From Bacillota bacterium (GTDB lineage: Bacteria > Bacillota > Clostridia > Christensenellales > SZUA-584): DNA of 64,000 nucleotides. Positions 8,475 to 16,626 of the stretch are shown piece by piece. Below the pieces are notes generated by a model, which was not told the DNA's origin, ran no database searches, and worked only from the letters and a program-made list of their open reading frames with translations. The stretch's first letter is position 1. Every line of letters starts with the position of its first letter. Location: NCBI GenBank assembly GCA_023412005.1, contig JAEYOE010000012.1, forward strand, positions 62,001-126,000, given 5' to 3'. The position numbers were made by a program, and so were the translations under genes.

Positions 8475-9635
8475 ATGAGAAAGACGCAAGCCTTGCTGCT
8501 CGCAATTATGGTATGCATTGTGTCGGTGCTGACGACGTATTTTATTACGAGGGCCGGCTATGAAACCGGTAAAGACGGAGAGCTTCCGCTGAAGGAGTTC
8601 TTGCGCGTGGAGCAGGAGATTCAGGATAAATACCTGCGCGATTTTAATATGGAGGACGTGCAGTATGCGGGCCTCAAGGCGATGGTGGCGTCTCTCGGTG
8701 ACCCGTACAGCGTTTATTACACGCCCGAAGAATTCAAGTCGTTTCAGCAGAACTCGTCGGGAGAGTATTATGGCGTGGGTATGGGGATCGGTATCGACGA
8801 TGTAACCGGCCTCGCGGTCGTGTCGTATTTTCTTGATGGCTCCGCGGCGAAGGAGGCGGGCATTGAGGTGGGTGATCTCATTGTCTCCGTTAATGGGGAG
8901 GATGTTACCAAGAATACACTGCAGGAAATTCGCGTCAAGTGCATCGGCGATGATGGTACGCCCATCACCATCGGCGTGAAACGCGGCGAAGACGTGCTAG
9001 AGTTTACGATGGAGCGCAAATCAGTCGAGCTCGATATGGCTGCATATAAAATGCTGGACGATGGTATTGGTTACATGCAATTGAAGCAGTTCAGCGGCAA
9101 CTGCGAAGCGCTTTTTAACGAAGGTATGGATTATTTCTCAGAGCAGAACGCAAAAGGCATTATATTTGATTTGCGAAACAACCCCGGCGGGTATCTGTCA
9201 ACCGTGGTCGGTATGCTGGATAGGCTGCTGCCCGAAGGCACAATCGTGTATACAGAGGACAAATACGGCAACCGTGATACCAAAACGAGCGACGCGAATA
9301 GTACAAAGATACCGATGGTGCTGCTGGTGAACCAAAATACGGCATCGGCTTCCGAGATATTTGCGGGGGCTATACAGGATTATGATTGGGGAAAAGTGGT
9401 GGGCACACGCACGTACGGCAAAGGCGTGGTGCAGATTGTGGTGCCGATTGAATCGACGGGTGGCGGGCTCAAAATCACATCATCGGAATATTTTACGCCT
9501 AAGGGGCGCAGCATTGACGGCAACGGTGTCTATCCGGATGTCAACGTGGAGATGAAAGCGGACGCGACAAAGGATGTGCAGCTGGAAGAAGGCCTCGAGC
9601 AACTGTCGCTGCTGATCAACGAACAAACACCGTAA
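8475..9635 (+). CDS. ctpA: S41-family carboxy-terminal processing protease (CtpA/CtpB-like)
   Basis: A membrane-anchored serine protease of 386 residues. An N-terminal transmembrane anchor (about residues 5-26) is followed by a PDZ domain (about 90-175, GVGMGIGIDD...AAKEAGIEVGDLIVSVNGEDV) and the S41 catalytic domain. The catalytic Ser lies in NTASASEIFAGA and the Lys in GTRTYGKGVVQ, the family Ser-Lys dyad. The ATG at 8475 has GGAGG six bases upstream; the frame is open further 5' but that start is not supported. Homologues trim proteins outside the membrane, including sporulation signalling in Bacillus (CtpB). A specific partner is not evident here. Confidence 0.93.
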   Translation: MRKTQALLLAIMVCIVSVLTTYFITRAGYETGKDGELPLKEFLRVEQEIQDKYLRDFNMEDVQYAGLKAMVASLGDPYSVYYTPEEFKSFQQNSSGEYYGVGMGIGIDDVTGLAVVSYFLDGSAAKEAGIEVGDLIVSVNGEDVTKNTLQEIRVKCIGDDGTPITIGVKRGEDVLEFTMERKSVELDMAAYKMLDDGIGYMQLKQFSGNCEALFNEGMDYFSEQNAKGIIFDLRNNPGGYLSTVVGMLDRLLPEGTIVYTEDKYGNRDTKTSDANSTKIPMVLLVNQNTASASEIFAGAIQDYDWGKVVGTRTYGKGVVQIVVPIESTGGGLKITSSEYFTPKGRSIDGNGVYPDVNVEMKADATKDVQLEEGLEQLSLLINEQTP

Positions 9636-9722
9636 CTCTGACAAGTCACCGAAAATGTGGATAAGAATTCCTTGTCATACGGCAGATACACTGATAGAAT
9701 AATGACGCTGATTACAAATCAG

Positions 9723-9752
9723 GCCGGTTCCTAAAGAGGGCCGGCTTGTTTT
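9723..9752 (+). terminator. Probable terminator after ctpA
   Basis: GCCGG (9723-9727) pairs with CCGGC (9741-9745) across a 13-nt loop, followed by TTGTTTT. The U-run is interrupted, so termination may be partial. Confidence 0.55.
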
Positions 9753-9799
9753 GGCACTTTTGCAAGCAATAACGCAAGCAGAATTCCGGGAGGGACAGC

Positions 9800-10714
9800 A
9801 TGTTTGATGTGATTATCGTCGGTGCGGGCCCAGCCGGGCTCACGGCCGGCTTGTATGCCGGGCGCGCAGGCTTATCGGCGCTGATTTTGGAGAAGGTTTT
9901 TGCGGGCGGGCAAATTACACGCACACTGGCGGTGGAGAATTACCCGGGTTTCCCCGACGGCATTGAAGGGCTTGATTTGAGCTTTAAATTTAAAGAGCAG
10001 GCTGAGCGCCATGGCGCTGTGATTGAAACGACGGAAGTGACAGGCTTTGACATTGAGGGCGAAGAGAAAAAGGTGATCACGGCAGACAGGATTTACAGTG
10101 CAAAATCAGTGATTCTGGCCATGGGCGCTTCATACAAAACGCTGGGGCTGCAAAGCGAAAGACGGCTTTCGGGCTCCGGTGTGTCGTATTGCGCCACATG
10201 TGACGGCGCGTTTTTCAAGCAAAAGCAGGTGGCCGTGATTGGCGGCGGAGATACCGCGATTGAGGATGCGCTGTATCTGGCGAATTTCGCCAGCCACGTG
10301 TATGTTGTGCACCGCCGTGATGAACTGCGCGCGCAGCGGGTGCTGCAGCATGCCGCGCTGAAAAACGAGAAAATTGAGTTCGTTTGGAACAGCGAGGTGG
10401 ATGCGATTGAAGGCGACGCTGTTGTGACGGGCGTGCGTGTGCGAAACAACAAGACGCAGGAATTAAGAACGCTGGCTGTGTCCGGCGTGTTTGTGGCCGT
10501 TGGCATTGTGCCGCACAGCGACGATGTGAGAGAGCTTGTTAAAACAGATGGTTTTGGATATATCATCACGGATGATGCGATGCACACGAGCCTGCCGGGG
10601 GTTTTTGCGGCAGGCGATATTGTGGCAAAGCCGCTTCGGCAGGTGGTAACGGCGGCGGCAGACGGCGCGGTGGCTGTTTACTCGGCGCTGAGTTATTTAA
10701 GAGAACACAAATAG
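9800..10714 (+). CDS. trxB: Thioredoxin reductase
   Basis: A 304-residue FAD/NADPH flavoenzyme that reduces thioredoxin in the cytoplasm. It shows the N-terminal FAD dinucleotide fold (VGAGPAGLTAGLYAGRAG), the redox-active pair Cys131-x-x-Cys134 in YCATCDGAFF, the NADPH fold (VIGGGDTAIEDALYLA) and the C-terminal FAD-closing motif GVFAAGDI. Length and domain order are those of the low-molecular-weight bacterial class. The ATG is preceded by GGGAGGG eight bases upstream. No thioredoxin gene is adjacent. Confidence 0.96.
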   Translation: MFDVIIVGAGPAGLTAGLYAGRAGLSALILEKVFAGGQITRTLAVENYPGFPDGIEGLDLSFKFKEQAERHGAVIETTEVTGFDIEGEEKKVITADRIYSAKSVILAMGASYKTLGLQSERRLSGSGVSYCATCDGAFFKQKQVAVIGGGDTAIEDALYLANFASHVYVVHRRDELRAQRVLQHAALKNEKIEFVWNSEVDAIEGDAVVTGVRVRNNKTQELRTLAVSGVFVAVGIVPHSDDVRELVKTDGFGYIITDDAMHTSLPGVFAAGDIVAKPLRQVVTAAADGAVAVYSALSYLREHK

Positions 10715-10718
10715 GACT

Positions 10719-10755
10719 ATACCAATTTGCATATTGGTATCAAGCGGACTATAAT
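10719..10755 (+). promoter_or_regulatory. Promoter with overlapping palindrome upstream of glmM
   Basis: A perfect TATAAT (10750-10755) lies 17 bp downstream of TTGCAT (10727-10732), a poor -35. That hexamer forms the loop of a perfect 8-bp inverted repeat, ATACCAAT (10719-10726) and ATTGGTAT (10733-10740). A palindrome exactly over a weak -35 looks like an operator, either for repression or for activator binding. No regulator can be assigned. Confidence 0.6.
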
Positions 10756-10782
10756 ACAAAAGGTTCGCAGCATGGAGGAACT

Positions 10783-12129
10783 ATGGCGAGACTGTTTGGA
10801 ACGGACGGAGTCAGAGGCATTGCAAACGAAAAGTTGTCATGTGAACTGGCATTTAAGCTGGGGCAGGCGGGCGCGTCTGTACTGACGAGCGAAGTGCACA
10901 AGGCGCGCATACTGATAGGCCGCGATACGCGGATATCAGGCGAAATGCTGGAAGCCGCACTGGTGGCGGGCATCTGCTCGGTGGGGGCCGAGGCGCTGGT
11001 GGCGGGTGTGATCCCGACATCAGGCATCGCTTATCTGACACGCAACTATGGCGCGGATGCGGGCATCGTGATTTCGGCTTCGCACAACGCTGCGGAATAC
11101 AACGGCATCAAGTTCTTCGACTCACAAGGCAAAAAGCTGCCCGATGAGGTGGAAGACCGCATTGAGGGCATAATTTTAAGCGGCAGCGAAGAGATACCGC
11201 TGAAAACAGGCATTGACGTGGGCCGCCGTGTGAAAGCGGTCAACGCGGTGACGGAATACAAGGAATTCTTGATCGGCTCAACGGATACAAGCCTTCGCGG
11301 GCTTAAAATTGTGCTGGATTGTGCGCATGGTGCGGCTTCTGCACTGGCACCGCGCGCGTTCAGCGAGCTCGGCGCAAACGTGGTGCCGTATTACAACACA
11401 CCGGACGGCATCAATATTAACGACAACTGCGGCTCGACACACCCCGCCAAGCTCACACAGCTCGTCGCGGAGCTCGGGGCCGATATGGGGCTGGCTTTTG
11501 ATGGCGATGCTGACAGGCTGATTGCGGTTGATGAGCATGGTGTGGTGGTGGATGGCGATCAGATTATGGCCGTTTGCGCGATTGATTTGAAACAGCGCGG
11601 GCTGCTCAAGAACAATACGCTGGTATGCACCGTGATGAGCAACCTTGGGCTGGATATCGCAATGAAAGAAGCGGATATCAAAACGGTTAAGACGCGCGTG
11701 GGCGACCGGTACGTGCTTGAAGAGATGCAAAGAAATGGCTACACACTCGGTGGGGAACAGTCCGGCCATATCATCTTCCTCGAACACAACTCAACGGGCG
11801 ACGGGATACTGACGGGCATACAGCTTGCATCGATTCTGATGCGCAGCGGCAAGCCGCTCTCTAAGCTGGCGGACACGGTGGACATACTGCCGCAGGTGTT
11901 GGTGAACGCGCATGTAAAAGATGAATACAAAGAGCATATCATGGAAGACGAGCAGATCAAAAAGCAGATTGACGCGCTTGAGAAGCTTTTTGCGGGAAAA
12001 GGCCGTGTGCTAATCCGTCCTTCGGGCACTGAGCCGCTCGTTCGCGTGATGATAGAAGGACCGGATCAAAAAGAAATTGAACGCCAGGCGGTTAACATGG
12101 TGAAGCTCATCGAAAGCCGTCTCGCGTAA
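10783..12129 (+). CDS. glmM: Phosphoglucosamine mutase
   Basis: It interconverts glucosamine-6-phosphate and glucosamine-1-phosphate, the step between GlmS and GlmU on the way to UDP-GlcNAc. The 448-residue length is typical of the family. It shows the N-terminal FGTDGVRG, the phosphoserine loop ISASHNAAEYNG (Ser about 100), the Mg-binding loop FDGDADR (about residue 241), the sugar-binding GGEQSGH and the C-terminal phosphate-binding RPSGTEPLVR. GGAGG lies four bases before the ATG. glmS follows 52 bp downstream, so two consecutive pathway steps are in one operon. Confidence 0.97.
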   Translation: MARLFGTDGVRGIANEKLSCELAFKLGQAGASVLTSEVHKARILIGRDTRISGEMLEAALVAGICSVGAEALVAGVIPTSGIAYLTRNYGADAGIVISASHNAAEYNGIKFFDSQGKKLPDEVEDRIEGIILSGSEEIPLKTGIDVGRRVKAVNAVTEYKEFLIGSTDTSLRGLKIVLDCAHGAASALAPRAFSELGANVVPYYNTPDGININDNCGSTHPAKLTQLVAELGADMGLAFDGDADRLIAVDEHGVVVDGDQIMAVCAIDLKQRGLLKNNTLVCTVMSNLGLDIAMKEADIKTVKTRVGDRYVLEEMQRNGYTLGGEQSGHIIFLEHNSTGDGILTGIQLASILMRSGKPLSKLADTVDILPQVLVNAHVKDEYKEHIMEDEQIKKQIDALEKLFAGKGRVLIRPSGTEPLVRVMIEGPDQKEIERQAVNMVKLIESRLA

Positions 12130-12181
12130 TTTGCCTCAATGACGATGATGCCATTGGGGCCATCATCAGGAGGCATTTAAT

Positions 12182-14005
12182 ATGTGCGGAATTGTTGGCT
12201 ATGTGGGCGGTAAAGACGTTGTTCCCATGCTGCTGAATGGACTCAGCAAGCTCGAATACAGAGGATACGACAGCGCCGGCGTCGCGATTGTGTGCGACGG
12301 CGAAATGAAAGTGCATAAATCAAAGGGGCGGCTCAGCGCGCTGCGCAGCCTGATGGAAGGCTGCAACGCGCCGAATGCGGTGGGTATTGGGCATACGCGC
12401 TGGGCGACACATGGCGAGCCGTCCTTTGAAAATTCACATCCCCATACCAATTGCGCGGGCGACATTGCCGTGGTGCATAACGGTATCATCGAAAACTATG
12501 TCAAACTGAAAAAGTGGCTGCAGGAGCAGGGCAATGTGTTTGTTTCGGAGACAGACACAGAGGTTGTTGCGCACCTGATCAACCATTTTTACAAGAGTGA
12601 TTTGCTGGCGGCCGTGCAGGAGGCGATATCACACCTCGAGGGCTCGTACGCGCTCGGTGTGGTATCGGAAAAGCATCCGGACATGATTATTGCGGCACGC
12701 AAAGACAGCCCGCTTGTGGTGGGCATCGGCAGCGGTGAGAACATGATCGCCTCGGACATCCCCGCGCTGATCGAGTACACGCGCGACGTCATTTTCCTGG
12801 AAGACAAGGAGATCGCGGTGTTGGAGCGCGAAAGCGTCATCATATACGACGAATACGGCCAAACCGTGAATCGTGATATTTACCATGTGGATTGGGATGC
12901 GGCGCAGGCCGAAAAGGGCGGCTATGAGCATTTCATGATCAAGGAGATTCATGAGGAACCGCGCGTGATGGCCGATACGCTGATGTCGCGCTGCAAAGAC
13001 GGCATGATTGATCTTAGCGACATCGGCATCGACGAAGCGCTGGTGAGAAACATCAGCAAGGTGGGCATCATTGCGTGCGGTACGGCGTATCACGCGGGCA
13101 TGGTGGGCAAGTATATCATCGAGAAGCTTGCGCGCATACCGGTGGATACCGAGATTGCCTCCGAATTCCGTTATCGTGATCCGCTGATTGTCCCGGGTCA
13201 GCTCGTGATTATCATCAGCCAGTCCGGCGAAACGGCGGACACGCTGGCCGCGATGCGCGAAGCCAAAAAGCGCGGCGCAAAGATAGCGGCGATTGTGAAC
13301 GTTGTTGGGAGCACGATATCGCGCGAGGCGGATGCTGTGCTGTATACGCACGCAGGGCCTGAGATTGCGGTGGCCTCCACCAAGGCATATAATACACAGC
13401 TGATTGCAATATATATGATCGCGCTGGAACTGGGGCGGCTTTCGGGCAGACTCGCGGCGGAGGAGTACACACGCTATGTGCAGGGGCTTGTCAAAATCCC
13501 CGAAACGATGAACACGGTGCTGCAGACGAAGGACCAGCTGGCAAGGTTCGCGTCGCGCCAGTTCAGCCAGAACAGCGTGTTTTATATCGGGCGCGGGCTC
13601 GATTATGTGCTCTCGATGGAGGCATCATTAAAGCTCAAGGAAATATCGTACATCCATTCCGAGGCGTATGCGGCGGGCGAGCTGAAACACGGCACCATTG
13701 CGCTGATAGAAGACGGCACACTGGTGGTGGCGATTGCGATGCAGCGCGCGTTGTTTGACAAGACGGTGAGCAACATTAAAGAGGTGAAGGCGCGCGGCGC
13801 GCATGTGCTGGCGGTGTGCTTTGAGGGCAGCGAGCTGCCGGAGGACATTGCGGACGAGGTGATTTATCTGCCCGAGGCGGATGATATTTTTGCGCCGATG
13901 CTGGCGGTTACGCCGATGCAGCTGTTTGCGTATTATATGACGGTGGAGAAGGGCTTTGATGTGGATAAGCCGAGGAACCTTGCAAAAAGCGTTACTGTTG
14001 AATAG
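12182..14005 (+). CDS. glmS: Glutamine--fructose-6-phosphate aminotransferase (isomerizing)
   Basis: It makes glucosamine-6-phosphate from fructose-6-phosphate and glutamine, the first committed step to amino sugars. The 607 residues comprise an N-terminal class II glutaminase (Cys2 nucleophile in MCGIVGYVGG, then GHTRWATHGEPS) and two SIS domains (GIIACGTAYHAG, ISQSGETADT, ASTKAYNTQ), ending in AKSVTVE. AGGAGG is 9 bp upstream of the ATG. The 52-bp gap after glmM holds a small hairpin (GATGATG with CATCATC) immediately before the ribosome site. That gap is far too short for the glmS ribozyme found in many Firmicutes. Confidence 0.97.
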   Translation: MCGIVGYVGGKDVVPMLLNGLSKLEYRGYDSAGVAIVCDGEMKVHKSKGRLSALRSLMEGCNAPNAVGIGHTRWATHGEPSFENSHPHTNCAGDIAVVHNGIIENYVKLKKWLQEQGNVFVSETDTEVVAHLINHFYKSDLLAAVQEAISHLEGSYALGVVSEKHPDMIIAARKDSPLVVGIGSGENMIASDIPALIEYTRDVIFLEDKEIAVLERESVIIYDEYGQTVNRDIYHVDWDAAQAEKGGYEHFMIKEIHEEPRVMADTLMSRCKDGMIDLSDIGIDEALVRNISKVGIIACGTAYHAGMVGKYIIEKLARIPVDTEIASEFRYRDPLIVPGQLVIIISQSGETADTLAAMREAKKRGAKIAAIVNVVGSTISREADAVLYTHAGPEIAVASTKAYNTQLIAIYMIALELGRLSGRLAAEEYTRYVQGLVKIPETMNTVLQTKDQLARFASRQFSQNSVFYIGRGLDYVLSMEASLKLKEISYIHSEAYAAGELKHGTIALIEDGTLVVAIAMQRALFDKTVSNIKEVKARGAHVLAVCFEGSELPEDIADEVIYLPEADDIFAPMLAVTPMQLFAYYMTVEKGFDVDKPRNLAKSVTVE

Positions 14006-14036
14006 GATAACTGAAAGAATATAAATAATAAATTAT

Positions 14037-14070
14037 TGCCGGAGACGAATGCACTCCGGCATTTTTATTT
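14037..14070 (+). terminator. Rho-independent terminator after glmS
   Basis: A perfect 8-bp stem TGCCGGAG (14037-14044) with CTCCGGCA (14054-14061) is followed by TTTTTATTTT. It ends the glmM-glmS unit. Confidence 0.9.
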
Positions 14071-14140
14071 TATCCATTGATTGAAAAGCCAAGCGAATAT
14101 GTTGTAAAATATGGTATAAGTACAAATCATAGGAGTAAAA

Positions 14141-14653
14141 ATGAATAAGAAGCTGATAATAATAACAGCGGTAATAGGTGTATTAATATTATCTATATTT
14201 GGAGTATTATCATATGTGCAGAATATGATGGAGGCATTACCCAAAAAAGCAGAGTCGTTCCTGTATGATAATAAAGATAAACTAAATGAAATCCTTGAGT
14301 ATTGTTTTGAAAATGATATAGATTATATATCAGATGGAAAACATCATAATAAAGCAGTAGTGAAGCTATATACGGTTAACGGATATTATGTATATGCACA
14401 TAAAGATATTTCAGATGGGGATATTAAGAAATTAACAGAAATGCTCTATTTATGTAAGAATAACAACATAACAAAGATTTATCCAGATATAGATAGTGAT
14501 GATTACGGTTCTTTCACAATGTCATACTTCCTAGCAGCTACTGGTATTCAGTATTGGGAAAAACCAAAGCCTTTAGAAGAAATAAAAGAAGAAAACTATT
14601 CGGAAAACGCGTGGTATGTTGATGATAATTGGGTAATTATCGAATATGACTGA
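14141..14653 (+). CDS. Hypothetical membrane-anchored protein, AT-rich
   Basis: A 170-residue protein I do not recognise. An N-terminal signal-anchor (about residues 4-27, KKLIIITAVIGVLILSIFG) is followed by an acidic, charged extracytoplasmic domain. That domain contains DIDYISDGKHHNKAVVKLY and GYYVYAHKDIS, the latter suggesting a small alpha/beta fold. TAGGAG lies six bases before the ATG. Codon usage (ATA, TTA, AGA, AAT) is far more AT-rich than in neighbouring genes, which suggests recent acquisition. It stands alone between the glmS terminator and a differently composed gene. Confidence 0.75.
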   Translation: MNKKLIIITAVIGVLILSIFGVLSYVQNMMEALPKKAESFLYDNKDKLNEILEYCFENDIDYISDGKHHNKAVVKLYTVNGYYVYAHKDISDGDIKKLTEMLYLCKNNNITKIYPDIDSDDYGSFTMSYFLAATGIQYWEKPKPLEEIKEENYSENAWYVDDNWVIIEYD

Positions 14654-14747
14654 GTATTTTGAGAGTAGAGTACTTTGATCATTAGCTTTACTTTTTATCT
14701 TACGACCTATATTATGGAAAAATCATAATTATATAAGGCGGTGGCAT

Positions 14748-15284
14748 ATGGCTTCAATCATCACACAAGTCGCAAACAAATGGAAACTAACTCAGAATGG
14801 AAACCTTCTTTCGGGACGCGTCAACGACATTTTCGTCAATATCACTTTTGTGAAACACGTGCGTAAAAACGCAAACATGGAGCCGCACGATTATAACAAG
14901 TCGCTTGAGAATTACATTTTTGAAGCGCTGTTTCAGCCCAAATACGAATATGTGACGATTGATCTTTATGTCAGCAGAAAAGAAGGAATAAACGAAGCGG
15001 AGCTGAGCGGATTTTTAGATACGAACTACGAAACCTACAAGACCAGTCTGCCGACATATGTGAACGGGCATTTTGGGGTAACGCTGTATCAGCGCGATGC
15101 TTTGAACGTGAAGGCGTGGTATGTGATTGATTTTCTGAATCTGTTAACAGGCTTCTTTAACGAGCGCGGTTATGTCAGCGGCTGCAAAAAGTGTGGCAGC
15201 AACGATAATCTGTCTCAGGTGGTGCATGCCTCAAGAGCCACGGAGATATGCGAGAACTGCCGTCTGAAGGAAGCGACATTTTAG
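14748..15284 (+). CDS. Hypothetical protein with C-terminal four-Cys zinc ribbon
   Basis: A 178-residue soluble protein of unknown function. The C-terminus carries CKKCGSNDN and, 20 residues later, CENC, giving a CxxC-x(n)-CxxC zinc ribbon. The N-terminal 145 residues look like an alpha/beta domain (NDIFVNITFVKHV, KYEYVTIDLYVSRKE, FGVTLYQRDALNVKAWYVI). No signal peptide is visible. GGCGGTGG lies four bases upstream of the ATG. G+C is close to the genome average, unlike the gene before it. The ribbon could bind nucleic acid or simply be structural. Confidence 0.72.
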   Translation: MASIITQVANKWKLTQNGNLLSGRVNDIFVNITFVKHVRKNANMEPHDYNKSLENYIFEALFQPKYEYVTIDLYVSRKEGINEAELSGFLDTNYETYKTSLPTYVNGHFGVTLYQRDALNVKAWYVIDFLNLLTGFFNERGYVSGCKKCGSNDNLSQVVHASRATEICENCRLKEATF

Positions 15285-15337
15285 ATATAGGTTTGTCTTT
15301 TCACCTGTGATATAATTCCATTCGAAAGGTGAAGAAA

Positions 15338-15790
15338 ATGAATCTAAATGAATTCAGTCAACTCAATGATGAACAACTCATCTGGGTTTGCGCGCAGCCG
15401 CTCATTTGGCAGGTGCGCGGCAAAGACCCTTTAACTAAAGCTCAGTATATGAAAATTCTCAGCGAAGCCCAGCGGGCCTTGTTTCTCTTTCAGGTGATGT
15501 ATGGCCATGCCCACCACGGCATGGCGCTGTTCTTTGAGCAGATCGCTTATATCGCCGAATCCATGGACTTTTGGGCGGCGCTCAAGGCTTCAATGAGATA
15601 TTTTGAAGACGTTGAAATGCTCACGATCATCGGCAAAATGGAAAGCGCTTATGGCGTATTGAAGCAAGGAAACGTTGTTTCGCTCGACGAGCTGGATGAG
15701 CAGTACAATCAAAGGATTACCGCTACATTGAACATTATCGGCAAAAGTATCCGAAACAACCCGACAGAGTATATTGAGATAGAGAATTAA
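15338..15790 (+). CDS. Hypothetical all-helical protein, weakly DMP19/DUF4375-like
   Basis: A 150-residue protein without signal or membrane segments. The start ATG at 15338 is chosen because AAAGGTGA precedes it; a GTG nine bases earlier lies inside that site. The middle (RALFLFQVMYGHAHHGMALF, AALKASMRYFEDVEMLTIIG) faintly resembles DMP19-type domains, where an NGG motif plays the part of HHG here. That resemblance is from memory and weak. It is the second of three short unknowns on this strand with 38-53 bp gaps, possibly one transcript. Confidence 0.65.
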   Translation: MNLNEFSQLNDEQLIWVCAQPLIWQVRGKDPLTKAQYMKILSEAQRALFLFQVMYGHAHHGMALFFEQIAYIAESMDFWAALKASMRYFEDVEMLTIIGKMESAYGVLKQGNVVSLDELDEQYNQRITATLNIIGKSIRNNPTEYIEIEN

Positions 15791-15825
15791 GAGAAATCAG
15801 ATAAGTTAGAACAGGAGACAAGACA

Positions 15826-16212
15826 ATGGATAAAGCAAAAATCATCGTACTGCTGCTGTGCAGCCTTATCATCGCTGCGGGCATCATTATCGGCTCGGCG
15901 GTTTCCGCCACCACACTGGCAGAACGGCCGCTGACAGGCAGTTTCAGCGGAAGCCTGTCGTCTTCCGGATATGATTTTAATATCACAACCACTGACGGGC
16001 TTATGAACTATCTTGGCATATTTGCAAACAATGCGAGCCCGGACTATGAAACGGAAAGAAACGATCTTTTGAAAGAACTTGAAGACAATATTATAAGCGG
16101 CAAATGGCCTGATTTTCCATACGTGAGCATAAACGGACAACTGTATTTCTCCAAAGATGCTGTGGATGAATGGTTTTCAGAAAAGGGCAAAACACGGCTG
16201 GTGATTGATTAG
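15826..16212 (+). CDS. Small signal-anchored hypothetical protein with winged-helix-like tail
   Basis: A 128-residue protein with an N-terminal membrane anchor (about residues 5-30, KIIVLLLCSLIIAAGIIIG). A Ser/Gly-rich linker follows, then a C-terminal segment (about 75-125) reading LLKELEDNIISGKWPDFPYV and INGQLYFSKDAVDEWF. That last part looks like the end of an excisionase-type (HTH_17) fold, in which a beta-hairpin is followed by a (K/R)xxVxxWL helix. The first helix-turn-helix is not obvious, so DNA binding is not claimed. AGGAGA lies ten bases before the ATG. Confidence 0.62.
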   Translation: MDKAKIIVLLLCSLIIAAGIIIGSAVSATTLAERPLTGSFSGSLSSSGYDFNITTTDGLMNYLGIFANNASPDYETERNDLLKELEDNIISGKWPDFPYVSINGQLYFSKDAVDEWFSEKGKTRLVID

Positions 16213-16476
16213 TCAAGATTCCTTCTGCATCTCCTCATACACAAAGCGGTACAGCGCAAACAGCTCCGGTGCGGCGGGATCGTCTACATTGATATCCGGA
16301 TGATACTTGTTGAGTATACCACCCCACCCGAGCTCGGTAATCTCGTCTCTCATGGCGCGGTAGCGCTGTAAACACCCCAGCTGCTCATTAACCTCGGTCA
16401 GCATATCCCGAATGTGCTCCAAATCGCTGATTATTGATTCAAGCTGCTGCAGCTTGGCTTGTTCTTCTTCGCTCAT
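16213..16476 (-). CDS. Small orphan J-domain-like protein
   Basis: An 87-residue acidic protein. The N-terminal half is a predicted coiled coil (EEEQAKLQQLESIISDLEHI). The C-terminal half reads LNKYHPDINVDDPAAPELFA then LYRFVYEEMQ, which lines up with helix II, the HPD loop and helix III of DnaJ J-domains (KYHPDxNxxDPxAxExFxxIxxAYE). Helix I of a normal J-domain is replaced by the coiled-coil region. HPD is the tripeptide J-proteins use to stimulate Hsp70 ATPase, so it may be a stripped-down Hsp70 cochaperone, or a fold relative. GGGAGG precedes two adjacent ATG codons (16479 and 16476). Its stop abuts that of the convergent gene at 15826. Confidence 0.7.
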   Translation of the reverse strand: MSEEEQAKLQQLESIISDLEHIRDMLTEVNEQLGCLQRYRAMRDEITELGWGGILNKYHPDINVDDPAAPELFALYRFVYEEMQKES

Positions 16477-16626
16477 CATGTGCCTCCCGATAAGTTTTGT
16501 TTACTATTATGCTTGGGGATGGGCGTTTCATACATGGCAAGGCAAAAAGGGGAATGGACAGTCTGTGCAGAAATGTAAAGCATATCATTCAAAGAGCCGC
16601 AAAAAGCGGCGGCAAAGGCGGCGGGC

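Noticed and set aside
12130..12181. glmS ribozyme
   Set aside because: Only 52 bp lie between glmM and glmS, too short for the ribozyme core, and the expected core sequence is not visible.
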